This document shows positions 6,872-13,826 of a stretch of 31,827 nucleotides of DNA, piece by piece. The translations under genes were made by a program, and so were the position numbers. Position 1 is the stretch's first letter; each line of letters opens with the position of its first letter. Under the pieces are notes generated by a model. It was not told the DNA's origin. It did not search any database and saw nothing but the letters and a program-made list of their open reading frames with translations. Source of the stretch: JBMORL01 sp049322335 (GTDB lineage: Bacteria; Bacteroidota; Bacteroidia; Flavobacteriales_D; UBA2798); the NCBI GenBank assembly GCA_049322335.1, contig JBMORL010000011.1:1-31827 (forward strand). The letters are read 5' to 3'.

Positions 6872-8079
6872 CAGCCTACTTTTATTTCTATTACAAAACT
6901 GGCAGCCGCTGTTCCCGGCTCCTGGTTGTATTGGTTAATGGTGACTTCCTTTGCCCACTCGTTTTGCTTGATATTTTTTACCCACTGGTTGAGCACCGAT
7001 GTGTTTTGCACGCTGCCCTCCAGCCGTATTTCTCCCATGGAGAATTCCGCTTTTTCCGAAGGATTTAATTTTTTCTTTTTTAACGGGTAAACCGAAAGTT
7101 CTGAAAGCACTACCTGCCCGGGAACTTCAGCAGCCAGTTGATCGGCATAAAAAGAAAGTTGCACGGGATTGAACAAGCCGGAAGAAGAAACCAGCTCCTG
7201 TTTTTCCTGTAATTCTTTTTTTGCTTCCTGCAGTTCGGTGCGTTCGGAAGCGGTGTTGCCCAGAATTTCCTCCAGTAACAGTTGCCGCTGCTGATAATGA
7301 TTAAAAATATATTGATTGAACAACAACAGCACCAGCAAAACCGCCAGCGAACCCAGGCCCACATTGTTCACCAATCGCTTGTAGGAAAGTTCTTCCATGG
7401 AATGGTGGAGATAACCGCATCGCACTTCATTCCACGAGGCAGAAGAAAGAAAATACGAAAACCCGGTTGCTGCTGCCAGTAAATAATCTGCCGGAATATT
7501 TTTTCCGTCAATAATTTTGTCTTTGGCTTCTTCGCTGGCGGGAGCAACTTCCACCGGTTCATTTTCATCCAGAACGATCCTTGAATTTTTCACGATCACT
7601 TCACTTTCACCGGTGATTACTCCCAAGGCATAAGCCGGTGTGGCGCCCAGGTAAAATGCGGAGATCAAAAATCCGTTTTTTCGTATTTCTTCCAGCACGG
7701 GATCGGCCTGTGTTTTTCGGATAACAGTAACCAGCAGGTAATTTTCGGTTTCGTAACACTGGTAATAAAAATCTTCTTCTCCTGCATTGGGAATAACCTG
7801 TTTGAGTGAAAATTTAAAGTCTTCTCCCTTTACTATTTTTCTTGTAATCACTCCTCTTCCTGAAAAACACACGGCCAGTGCAGTTTCCTTTTTCCATAAT
7901 TTTTTTACTGAACTAAAATCTTTTACTTCCTCTCCAAAAAAATCAAAGGCAATTCCTTTTTTCTTTTTTTCAAATTTCATTCCCTGCAAAAAATAATTTC
8001 CCTCCCCGTGAAACTCTACATTCACTGCGGTGATCTTCTTCTCTTGTGTTCCTGCTATTTTTTTTATCCAGTTGTTCAT
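6871..8079 (-). CDS. GspL-like PilM-PilN fusion protein
   Basis: A 402-residue protein with a cytoplasmic part (1-235), one membrane helix (about 239-260), a coiled coil (about 262-305) and a periplasmic domain (about 310-402). The periplasmic end has the PilN pattern: QLAAEVPGQVVLSELSV, then IRLEGSVQNTSVLNQWVKNI and a final beta strand. The cytoplasmic half has the size and position of the actin-like PilM/GspL domain, but the Gly-Asp phosphate-loop motif expected near the N-terminus is replaced by AVNVEF, so nucleotide binding is probably lost, as also in GspL. This domain layout is that of GspL, which recruits the GspE ATPase to the inner membrane. The next gene encodes its predicted PilO/GspM partner. 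The similarity of the cytoplasmic half is inferred from layout rather than from motifs. Confidence 0.78.
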   Translation of the reverse strand: MNNWIKKIAGTQEKKITAVNVEFHGEGNYFLQGMKFEKKKKGIAFDFFGEEVKDFSSVKKLWKKETALAVCFSGRGVITRKIVKGEDFKFSLKQVIPNAGEEDFYYQCYETENYLLVTVIRKTQADPVLEEIRKNGFLISAFYLGATPAYALGVITGESEVIVKNSRIVLDENEPVEVAPASEEAKDKIIDGKNIPADYLLAAATGFSYFLSSASWNEVRCGYLHHSMEELSYKRLVNNVGLGSLAVLLVLLLFNQYIFNHYQQRQLLLEEILGNTASERTELQEAKKELQEKQELVSSSGLFNPVQLSFYADQLAAEVPGQVVLSELSVYPLKKKKLNPSEKAEFSMGEIRLEGSVQNTSVLNQWVKNIKQNEWAKEVTINQYNQEPGTAAASFVIEIKVG

Positions 8080-8084
8080 GGAAG

Positions 8085-8126
8085 GTTTATCGTTTCGGGT
8101 TTATGGTTTCGGGTTTGTCGTTTATG
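8085..8126. repeat. Heptanucleotide GTTTNNN tandem repeat
   Basis: Six perfect-period units of seven bases on the plus strand: GTTTATC, GTTTCGG, GTTTATG, GTTTCGG, GTTTGTC, GTTTATG, followed by a T-rich stretch. It lies in the 84-base junction between the secretin gene and the GspL-like gene of the minus-strand operon. Similar CCGAAAC/CATAAAC heptamer arrays occur as dispersed intergenic sequence in Bacteroidota as far as I recall. A role in transcript stability is possible but not shown. Confidence 0.75.
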
Positions 8127-8163
8127 GTTTTTTTTATTTCGCACTGCCTCCTGCCGCTTTTCC

Positions 8164-10062
8164 TCAATAGATAATAGTCGGTTTAATAAACACTGTCAAT
8201 TGAGACGTTGCCTTCTCCCTGTTCGTTTTTCCGAAAATGGAACGCAATATGGGTATTCTTGACAACAAGGGTAGACCTGTAGAAGTAGTTTCCACCGATT
8301 TTTCTTCCAGTCCGCCCAAAATAATCATTTCACCATCTTTTACTCTTATCACCGATTCAAAAGTTCTCGAAACTGTTCCGGGAGGAGCGGTAGGAGAAAT
8401 TTTTCCGGTAAAATCCGATTGGTCTACCGTTACACTTAATGTCACCTGGTTATCCTGTGAAACGAAGGGTTTTATTTTAATACTTAAATCGGCATTCACT
8501 GATTTATAATTATTGGTCACCACGGTTTGTGTATTGGTGGTGGCGTATATATTGGAAGTTTGTTCCAGGTAATATTCCTGGCTGCCTACTTTCAATGATG
8601 CCTGGTTTCCGTTGATAGTGGAAATACGCGGAGTGGATTTTATTTTGATGTTGCCGTTTTCTTCCAGCGCCTGCAACGAAACATAAAAATTGGGAGAAAC
8701 ATTTCCTAAATTCATTATTCCAAGTCCGTTAAAACCATTTATTATGTCATTTACGGAAGCCGGAGACAGTTCAAGATTCACTCCCGGTGAAACAGAACCG
8801 TTGGTGGTAGTGGTATTCGGAGAAGAATTTAATCCCATTTCTATGCCGGTAGTCACTACCCGGCTTTTTTTGGAATCGATGATAATTACTTCTATGGAAA
8901 CCATCGGCACCACCTGGTCGATTTCCTGGATGAATTTTTCAATTTCATCAATGCGGATGGATGAGCCGCTGATGACGAGGCCGTTTAATTCCAAAAATTC
9001 GGTGATCTCTACGTCTTTTTTCAGTTCAGCGGGAATATAATTTACGATTTTTTCAATGGGGCGGTATTTCATTCTTACGAGCGTGGTTTTTCGCAATCCT
9101 TCCAGTTTTCGGTCACCGATTAAATAAATACTGTCCTGTATTTTATGCGTATAGGTGGTTCCCGTTAGTAAATAAGAAAGAAAATCATCGTAAGTGGCAT
9201 TTTCAACGTAGAGGGAAGTGTTTCCCTGTGGTTCGGTGTACACAAAATAATTGATGAGCATTTCGTTGGACACTTCGCGGATAATGTCTTTTATGGCTAC
9301 ATTTTCTGCACGCACACTCAGTAAATCTCCTTTTGATTTTATTTCCAGTCCTTGTGTAGGGCCTCCTGTTCTGGAAGAAAAAGAATTTCCTGTTTTATTT
9401 TTCGTATCGGCCACGGGGTTTTCATCTTTTTCGAGGCTGTAAAAATTCTCTCCTTTTTTTACAACGCGCAACCCGTTGGCCATGCACATCATCTCCAGTG
9501 CATTTTCAAAGGGCCGGTTTTGGATAAAAACACTTACCTGCATTCCTTTGGCATTGGGAGAAAGGATCACATTTTGAAAAGATCTTTCGGTTATCTCACG
9601 CACCACGTATTCCAAAGAATCCTTCTTTAAATCAAGTGACAAAAAATTGGTTTCTTTGGCATAATCTATTTTTGGTTTTTTGGGTTCATAGGGTTTTATT
9701 GGAATAATTGGTTCTATGAATTTTTTAAAATACAAAATAGTACCCGTGAATTCGATTTCGAGATTATATTGGCGACAGACAAAAATCAAAACATCGGTTA
9801 CATTGGCATCTGAAAAGTTGTTGAACACTTTTACATCCAGTGAAGGATCCACACTTAAATTTAATTTGTGGTTTTCGGCCAGTGAGGATAAAAATTCCTG
9901 CAAAGATGCGCCACTGATGCTCACCTGTACGCTTTCTTCCAGCCCGGGCATTTCGGTGACGAGCGTTTGCAGTTTGTTGCGCAGTTGGGTATAGCGATCC
10001 TGCGCGTGGGAAAATACACTGACAATAAATATCAGCATTAGTGTGAAGAGTAGTTTTTTCAT
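8164..10062 (-). CDS. Secretin, GspD/PilQ family outer-membrane channel
   Basis: Outer-membrane channel of the machine. The 632 residues begin with a signal peptide (about 1-20, ending SHAQ), followed by an STN-like domain (about 45-118), a Pro/Lys linker, further N domains (about 140-212, 240-320 and 325-380), and the secretin core (about 385-632). Visible core hallmarks are VPMVSIEVIIIDS at 385-397, STPRISTINGNQASLKVG at 476-493 and GLPLLSRIPILRSIFG at 596-611, the last being the near-invariant secretin signature. There is no long C-terminal pilotin-binding tail; the protein ends directly after the last beta strand. It is preceded by a GC-rich hairpin repeat between it and the ATPase gene. 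The presence of a secretin excludes a purely Com-like or archaeal-type filament. Confidence 0.96.
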   Translation of the reverse strand: MKKLLFTLMLIFIVSVFSHAQDRYTQLRNKLQTLVTEMPGLEESVQVSISGASLQEFLSSLAENHKLNLSVDPSLDVKVFNNFSDANVTDVLIFVCRQYNLEIEFTGTILYFKKFIEPIIPIKPYEPKKPKIDYAKETNFLSLDLKKDSLEYVVREITERSFQNVILSPNAKGMQVSVFIQNRPFENALEMMCMANGLRVVKKGENFYSLEKDENPVADTKNKTGNSFSSRTGGPTQGLEIKSKGDLLSVRAENVAIKDIIREVSNEMLINYFVYTEPQGNTSLYVENATYDDFLSYLLTGTTYTHKIQDSIYLIGDRKLEGLRKTTLVRMKYRPIEKIVNYIPAELKKDVEITEFLELNGLVISGSSIRIDEIEKFIQEIDQVVPMVSIEVIIIDSKKSRVVTTGIEMGLNSSPNTTTTNGSVSPGVNLELSPASVNDIINGFNGLGIMNLGNVSPNFYVSLQALEENGNIKIKSTPRISTINGNQASLKVGSQEYYLEQTSNIYATTNTQTVVTNNYKSVNADLSIKIKPFVSQDNQVTLSVTVDQSDFTGKISPTAPPGTVSRTFESVIRVKDGEMIILGGLEEKSVETTSTGLPLLSRIPILRSIFGKTNREKATSQLTVFIKPTIIY

Positions 10063-10086
10063 AGCAGTGTTGGCCTCACCCCCTGG

Positions 10087-10109
10087 CCCCCTCTCCCGTG
10101 GAGAGGGGG
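10087..10109. repeat. GC-rich hairpin CCCCCTCTCC-CGT-GGAGAGGGGG
   Basis: A perfect 10-base-pair stem with a three-base loop, within a longer stretch reading CCTCACCCCCTGGCC. It is by far the most GC-rich spot in the neighbourhood. This matches a REP-like dispersed repeat class known from many bacterial genomes. It lies between the ATPase gene and the secretin gene. No T-run follows on the minus strand that would make it a good terminator; an effect on mRNA processing between the two genes is possible. Confidence 0.85.
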
Positions 10110-10136
10110 AAATGGAGAAAGAAGATTTATTTTTAA

Positions 10137-11573
10137 TTATGTGTTCATTAGTAACGGATACACTTCCTCCATGGAAGTGATGCCTTGTTCCAGTAATTCA
10201 AATGCGTTATAGGAAAGTGGACGGATTCCTCTTTCCTGTAATTTTTTGGAGATGTCGGTTTCGTTTTTTTTAATCATTTCTGCAATTTCATAATCCATGG
10301 TGATGATCTCGTAAATGGCGCGTCTTCCTTTGTAGCCGGTGTAATGACATTGGTCGCACCCTTCGGCATGATAGTGATGATTTAATTTTCGTGGTGCTGT
10401 AAATGATGGGGGAAACAATTTATCTTCCCAATCCTCTTTGCGTTTGCAATACGGACATAATAACCTTACAAGCCTTTGCGCAACACTGGTATTCAATGTA
10501 GAGGCTACCAGAAAAGGCGGAACTCCCATATCGGTCAATCGTGAAATGGTTCCCCAGGCTGAATTGGTATGTATCGTTGATAAAACCAAATGCCCGGTCA
10601 ATGCGGCACGGATGGCCATTTGCGCGGTTTCTCCGTCACGGATTTCACCTAACATAATAATATCCGGATCCTGCCGCAAAAACGAACGCAAACCACTGGC
10701 AAATGTCAAACCGATACTTTCTTTGAGTTGTACCTGGTTGATGCCATCGAGTGTGTATTCTATAGGGTCTTCTATGGTAACGATATTTCTTTTTTCTTCA
10801 TTGAGAATTTTTAGCGTGGCATAGAGCGTGGTGGTTTTTCCCGAACCGGTGGGGCCGGAGATCAAAAGTATGCCGTGTGGTTTTTTTATTCCGCGTAAAT
10901 AATCTTCCAGTTCTTTTTCCGAAAACCCGAGTTGCCGGATATCAATTTTTGTGGCATCATTTCCCAGCAGGCGCAAAACAATTTTTTCTCCGTGAAGAGT
11001 TGGCAACACCGAAACGCGGATATCTATTTTAAATCCTGATTCGGTAAACTGGATTCTTCCGTCCTGCGGCAAACGTTTTTCGGCAATGTCGAGGTGCGAG
11101 CGTATTTTTATTTTGTTGACCAGGGCCGGATAATCTGTTTTTTTTAACTGGTAGCGTTCTACGAGCATTCCGTCAATACGAATACGAACTCTTGCTTTTT
11201 CTTCAAAAATTTCAATGTGTATATCGCTGGAACCGAGTTGCCGTGCTTCAATGATTATTTTCGACAAAAAATCATCCGCTTGATTCGATTGCACCTGTAT
11301 CACTTTTCCGTGGGAGGATGCTTTGCGGTAATATTTATTGAGTGTCCGCTGAATGATCTCTGGCGGAAGTTTTTCAAGAATAATTTTTTTTCCGAAAACG
11401 AGTTCGAGTTCTTCTTTCAACAAATCTTCGTTACTGCTCTCATCGGCAAATAAACCAATAGTTTCCCCCGAAATTTCTTTCGGAATAATTTTATAATACC
11501 ATGCCTGTTCAGGGGTAATTATCTGTTGCAGTTCGGTGGAAAGTTCGATATGTTCTTTTTCTTTAGTTAGCAA
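10137..11573 (-). CDS. GspE/PilB-type assembly ATPase
   Basis: Cytoplasmic hexameric ATPase that drives pilin polymerisation. Of the 478 residues, 1-90 form a reduced N1-type region, about 98-200 the N2/PAS-like domain with the Asp-box region (SSDIHIE at 115-121, PQDGRI at 169-174), and 205-440 the RecA-like core with Walker A GPTGSGKT (240-247), Walker B region DIIMLGEIRD (304-313) and His-box TGHLVLSTIHTN (326-337). Zinc-binding cysteines CPYC (373-376) and CDQC (406-409) are present, as in GspE and PilB. No ATG is available near the N-terminus: the frame opens with TTG at 11573, which lies inside a tandem repeat with an in-frame stop a few codons upstream. The N-terminus may therefore have been remodelled by the repeat. 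Confidence 0.96.
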   Translation of the reverse strand: MLTKEKEHIELSTELQQIITPEQAWYYKIIPKEISGETIGLFADESSNEDLLKEELELVFGKKIILEKLPPEIIQRTLNKYYRKASSHGKVIQVQSNQADDFLSKIIIEARQLGSSDIHIEIFEEKARVRIRIDGMLVERYQLKKTDYPALVNKIKIRSHLDIAEKRLPQDGRIQFTESGFKIDIRVSVLPTLHGEKIVLRLLGNDATKIDIRQLGFSEKELEDYLRGIKKPHGILLISGPTGSGKTTTLYATLKILNEEKRNIVTIEDPIEYTLDGINQVQLKESIGLTFASGLRSFLRQDPDIIMLGEIRDGETAQMAIRAALTGHLVLSTIHTNSAWGTISRLTDMGVPPFLVASTLNTSVAQRLVRLLCPYCKRKEDWEDKLFPPSFTAPRKLNHHYHAEGCDQCHYTGYKGRRAIYEIITMDYEIAEMIKKNETDISKKLQERGIRPLSYNAFELLEQGITSMEEVYPLLMNT

Positions 11574-11678
11574 GTTGAGAAAGTTAACGAGTTATGAAAG
11601 TTGAGAAAGTTAGCAAGTTGAGAAAGTTAACAAGTTATGAAAGTTGAGAAAGTTGTGAAAGTTGTCAGGTTGTGAAAG
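11566..11678 (-). repeat. 8-9-base tandem repeat across the peptidase-ATPase junction
   Basis: About thirteen degenerate units of GTTGAGAAA, GTTAACAA, GTTATGAAA and GTTGTGAAA (plus strand) fill 11566-11678. The block covers the last codons and stop of the prepilin peptidase gene (stop at 11610) and the TTG start of the ATPase gene (11573). It is the same class as the repeats inside the MORN gene. The peptidase tail NFHNFLNFHNLLTFSTC is a direct translation of it. Confidence 0.85.
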
Positions 11679-12215
11679 CAGATCAATGGTGGTTGGTGAA
11701 TAGTTGTTAAATGAAAAAGAGGTTTTGTGCGTGAGGTTAATTCCGGAGGCATGTTCGATGAGCAGAACGAGGGCAAAAAAAACGGAGAGTATTCCGGCTA
11801 AAGGAATTAAATGGTTGTGTTTGATTTTTACAACGGAAAAAATGAAATAAAAGAATATGATCAGAAATAAAGAGGAAATCAAAAAGATCATGAATGAAAA
11901 AGGAAAAAAAGCGGGAATGATAGCTACAAGAAATACAACATCGCCCCATCCGAGGTATTTATCCATAACGGTTTCGTGCTTTCCTTTTTTTAGTTTGATA
12001 TATAAAAAAATAAAAAGCAGTTCTGTGGCCAGTAATACTAAATTGGTGCCTGAAATGATAAATGTGGTTTTTAATCCCATTATCTCTGCCCCGCGAAATA
12101 CCAGCAGCATAAAAACCGTTAGTAACGGCCAGGGGCTTATGGCACGTGAAGAAAAATCCTGCCAGCCGGTGAACAGCAGCAGTAACACAATGGTAATATC
12201 CAGGTAAGGTTGCAT
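11610..12215 (-). CDS. Minimal prepilin peptidase, A24 aspartic protease family
   Basis: Integral-membrane aspartic protease that removes the leader of type IV prepilins. The 201 residues form about six hydrophobic helices. The two expected catalytic aspartates are visible: Asp20 in TGWQD after the first helix, and Asp92 in the GxGD motif GWGD (89-92). The N-terminal methylase domain with its zinc cysteines, present in PilD, is absent, so this is the short type as in TadV/CpaA or archaeal enzymes. The last about 17 residues are encoded by a tandem repeat and are unlikely to be functional. The gene lies directly between the major pilin (one-base overlap at 12215) and the ATPase. Three of the four pilin-like substrates here have Ala instead of Gly at -1, so its specificity may be relaxed. 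Confidence 0.9.
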   Translation of the reverse strand: MQPYLDITIVLLLLFTGWQDFSSRAISPWPLLTVFMLLVFRGAEIMGLKTTFIISGTNLVLLATELLFIFLYIKLKKGKHETVMDKYLGWGDVVFLVAIIPAFFPFSFMIFLISSLFLIIFFYFIFSVVKIKHNHLIPLAGILSVFFALVLLIEHASGINLTHKTSFSFNNYSPTTIDLLSQPDNFHNFLNFHNLLTFSTC

Positions 12216-12619
12216 TAATCTTTGGTGGTTTCTTTTAATTGTTTGTTATGATCTATTTCCCATACGCTGATCTGTCCGTCCTGGTCGAAGTCGACTATCG
12301 CGGTGGCCCTTGCTTTAAAGGTGGTGGCGGAGGCTTCTACAATTTCCACGCGGTAATTGGCATTTCCTCCTTCGGTAGTGAGTTTTTCATGCTCAAAACC
12401 CACTTCATCCAGCGATGCGGAGTATTTGGAATTCATAAAAAAATATTGTTTTTCCAACGTATGCAAAAACTCCAGCTGGTGTTTGGCTTCCTGCGATTTG
12501 GCCTGTGATATCAGGGCTGTTTGATTGGGCAGGGCTACCAATAATAGGATTCCTACGATCACCATTACAATGAGGATCTCGGTGAGGGAAATGGCTTTTA
12601 GTTTGGTCTTATTTGGCAT
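12215..12619 (-). CDS. Major pilin/pseudopilin, GspG/PilE-like
   Basis: A 134-residue prepilin, first gene of the minus-strand operon. The leader MPNKTKLKA is cut after Ala9, leaving ISLTE with the canonical Glu at +5 (Glu14) and a hydrophobic helix to about residue 33. The helix continues amphipathically (SQAKSQEAKHQLEFLHTLEKQ), then a short beta sheet. The C-terminal DFDQDGQISVWEID (about 111-124) is an Asp-rich loop resembling the calcium-binding loop of GspG major pseudopilins. The size is that of GspG. A perfect TAnnTTTG promoter element lies 23 bases upstream of the start. Being first in the operon fits high expression of a main filament subunit. Confidence 0.9.
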   Translation of the reverse strand: MPNKTKLKAISLTEILIVMVIVGILLLVALPNQTALISQAKSQEAKHQLEFLHTLEKQYFFMNSKYSASLDEVGFEHEKLTTEGGNANYRVEIVEASATTFKARATAIVDFDQDGQISVWEIDHNKQLKETTKD

Positions 12620-12641
12620 AACGGTGTTATTACAAGTGAAA

Positions 12642-12649
12642 CAAATTTA
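12642..12649 (-). promoter_or_regulatory. -7 promoter element of the filament operon
   Basis: Read on the minus strand this is TAAATTTG, an exact match to the Bacteroidota -7 consensus TAnnTTTG. It is 23 bases upstream of the pilin ATG, giving a start site near 12635 and a short leader. No clear TTG -33 element is found at the usual spacing. Confidence 0.6.
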
Positions 12650-12705
12650 ATCCCCATGCGTAATAAGTTGGCTGTAATAGTTTTCACAGGTTTTTAACCG
12701 GGGTA

Positions 12706-12721
12706 GTCCCAAAAATGGGAC
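12706..12721. promoter_or_regulatory. Putative operator, palindrome GTCCC-AAAAAT-GGGAC
   Basis: A perfect palindrome with five-base arms and a six-base spacer, centred at about 12713. It is about 78 bases upstream of the predicted minus-strand start site and about 65 bases upstream of the predicted plus-strand start site. A second copy with the same arms and spacing lies at 13580-13595. The arrangement fits a dimeric regulator, with the adjacent LuxR-type protein the first candidate. Binding is not shown. Confidence 0.55.
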
Positions 12722-12764
12722 AAGGGTACATACTAAGAGAAGGCCCGGACAGTTATAAGGTGAG

Positions 12765-12772
12765 TACCTTTG
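12765..12772 (+). promoter_or_regulatory. -7 promoter element of the response regulator gene
   Basis: TACCTTTG, an exact match to the Bacteroidota -7 consensus TAnnTTTG, 48 bases upstream of the regulator ATG. It overlaps a small palindrome AAGGT-GAGT-ACCTT (12757-12770) that could serve for autoregulation. There is no obvious -33 TTG, which would suit an activator-dependent promoter. Confidence 0.55.
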
Positions 12773-12820
12773 CCCGTTTTATTTAACGAGATTTTGCCTT
12801 TTTGACAAATACATATAACC

Positions 12821-13498
12821 ATGAAGAAAAAAACACCCGTTCAACCATTGATCAAAATTGGTATTGTAGACGATCACAAAACCTTTGCGCAGGCCTTATC
12901 GCACTCGCTTTCTGCACAGGAAGAGTTTACCGTAGCTTTTGTACTGCATGAAGGATCGCACCTGATGCAGGAACTTTACGTACACCAACCCGACATACTT
13001 TTGCTTGACATTAAAATGAAGGGGGAAGACGGATTCACCCTTCTTAAAAAAGTAAAAAAGAATTTTCCGGCTGTAAGGGTAATTATGGTTTCATTTCACT
13101 TTGACCCTTCGGTAATTTTACGATGTTACCAGTTGGGGGCCAATAGTTATTTTCCGAAGGCCCATGGTCTTGAAGATCTCAACCAGGCGATACATAAAGT
13201 GTACAGAAATAATATGCATTTTTCAGAGTTATCTTCAAAAGTGCTGTACGAAAATGTTATCAAAAATTCAGCGCACCAGGACTTTATAAACTGTGGGATG
13301 TATTTCAGTGAGCGGGAAAAAGAAATCATATCACTGGCTGCACAGGGTTATGAAAACAACCAGATGGCAAAAATGATAAAACTATCTCCCGATACGCTTT
13401 TTACCTATCGCAAGCGCCTGTTGCGCAAAACAGGATGCAATAATATGACCGAACTGGTAGTTTTTGCCTTACGACACAATATTATTGTATTGCCATAG
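12821..13498 (+). CDS. NarL/LuxR-family response regulator
   Basis: A 225-residue two-component response regulator. The receiver domain (about 11-130) has the acidic pair Asp17/Asp18, phospho-acceptor Asp63 in LLLDIKM, Ser91 in the switch position and Lys113 in YFPKAHG. A GerE/LuxR-type helix-turn-helix follows (about 161-225): FSEREKEIISLAAQG, then NNQMAKMIKLSPDTLFTYRK as the recognition part. No histidine kinase gene is present in the window, so it is an orphan here. It is transcribed divergently from the filament operon and precedes the RHS-type cluster. The two flanking GTCCC-N6-GGGAC palindromes have the size expected for dimeric LuxR-type binding sites, so it may regulate both sides and itself. 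Confidence 0.95.
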   Translation: MKKKTPVQPLIKIGIVDDHKTFAQALSHSLSAQEEFTVAFVLHEGSHLMQELYVHQPDILLLDIKMKGEDGFTLLKKVKKNFPAVRVIMVSFHFDPSVILRCYQLGANSYFPKAHGLEDLNQAIHKVYRNNMHFSELSSKVLYENVIKNSAHQDFINCGMYFSEREKEIISLAAQGYENNQMAKMIKLSPDTLFTYRKRLLRKTGCNNMTELVVFALRHNIIVLP

Positions 13499-13548
13499 TT
13501 CCGGATTTTTATTTTCCGGACGTATATTATTTCCATATGTTCCTGTAT

Positions 13549-13570
13549 CCCTTGATGCAAAAGGGTTTTA
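13549..13570 (+). terminator. Possible terminator of the regulator gene
   Basis: Stem CCCTT-gatgcaa-AAGGG followed by TTTTA, 50 bases after the regulator stop codon. The stem is only five base pairs and the T-run is short, so efficiency is doubtful. Confidence 0.35.
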
Positions 13571-13579
13571 TAAAGTCAT

Positions 13580-13595
13580 GTCCCTTTTTCGGGAC
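13580..13595. promoter_or_regulatory. Second putative operator, palindrome GTCCC-TTTTTC-GGGAC
   Basis: Same arms and six-base spacer as the copy at 12706-12721, here extended by one pair to TGTCCC/GGGACA. It lies downstream of the regulator gene and about 220 bases upstream of the predicted start site of the exported-protein cluster. No T-run follows, so it is not a good terminator. Confidence 0.55.
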
Positions 13596-13796
13596 AGGTA
13601 TTCTTAATAACCTGTTGACAACGAAAAAAAATCACCGTTCAACTTCCGACTTATCAACATAAAAATCTGTAATGGATTTTTTCTTTTAAAACGTAAGTGA
13701 TTTTTTTTAAAAAAATCTGCTTCTTTTTTCACCTGTTTTTTTGTTTAGCCTGTATCGGTGTTAATGAAAAAAAATGAACCCGGATTTTGTGGCCAT

Positions 13797-13804
13797 TAAT
13801 TTTG
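13797..13804 (+). promoter_or_regulatory. -7 promoter element of the exported-protein cluster
   Basis: TAATTTTG matches the Bacteroidota TAnnTTTG consensus exactly and lies 22 bases upstream of the ATG at 13827. No other good candidate is seen in the preceding 200 bases. It probably starts the transcript that runs through the FG-GAP and RHS-type genes. Confidence 0.5.
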
Positions 13805-13826
13805 AAGCAAACAAAATGTTGTGGTT

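Larger units (their letters stand above)
13499..13826. other. Intergenic region with weak terminator, second palindrome and promoter
   Basis: This 328-base gap has no credible gene. Features in order: a TCCGGA...TCCGGA hairpin (13500-13520), a weak terminator-like stem CCCTT/AAGGG followed by TTTTA (13549-13570), the GTCCC-N6-GGGAC palindrome (13580-13595), a very AT-rich stretch with T and A runs (about 13625-13745), and a TAATTTTG -7 element (13797-13804) just upstream of the next gene. A TTGACA at 13615 has no matching -10 element. Confidence 0.6.

Noticed and set aside
10087..10109. Rho-independent terminator between ATPase and secretin genes
   Set aside because: The hairpin is strong but no T-run follows on the transcribed strand, and it lies inside an apparent operon; a REP-like repeat is more likely.
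11566..11678. CRISPR-like array
   Set aside because: Units are 8-9 bases, without spacers and without cas genes; it is a simple tandem repeat.
13615..13620. TTGACA as a sigma-70 -35 box
   Set aside because: No -10 element at suitable distance, and Bacteroidota promoters use the TTTG/TAnnTTTG type.
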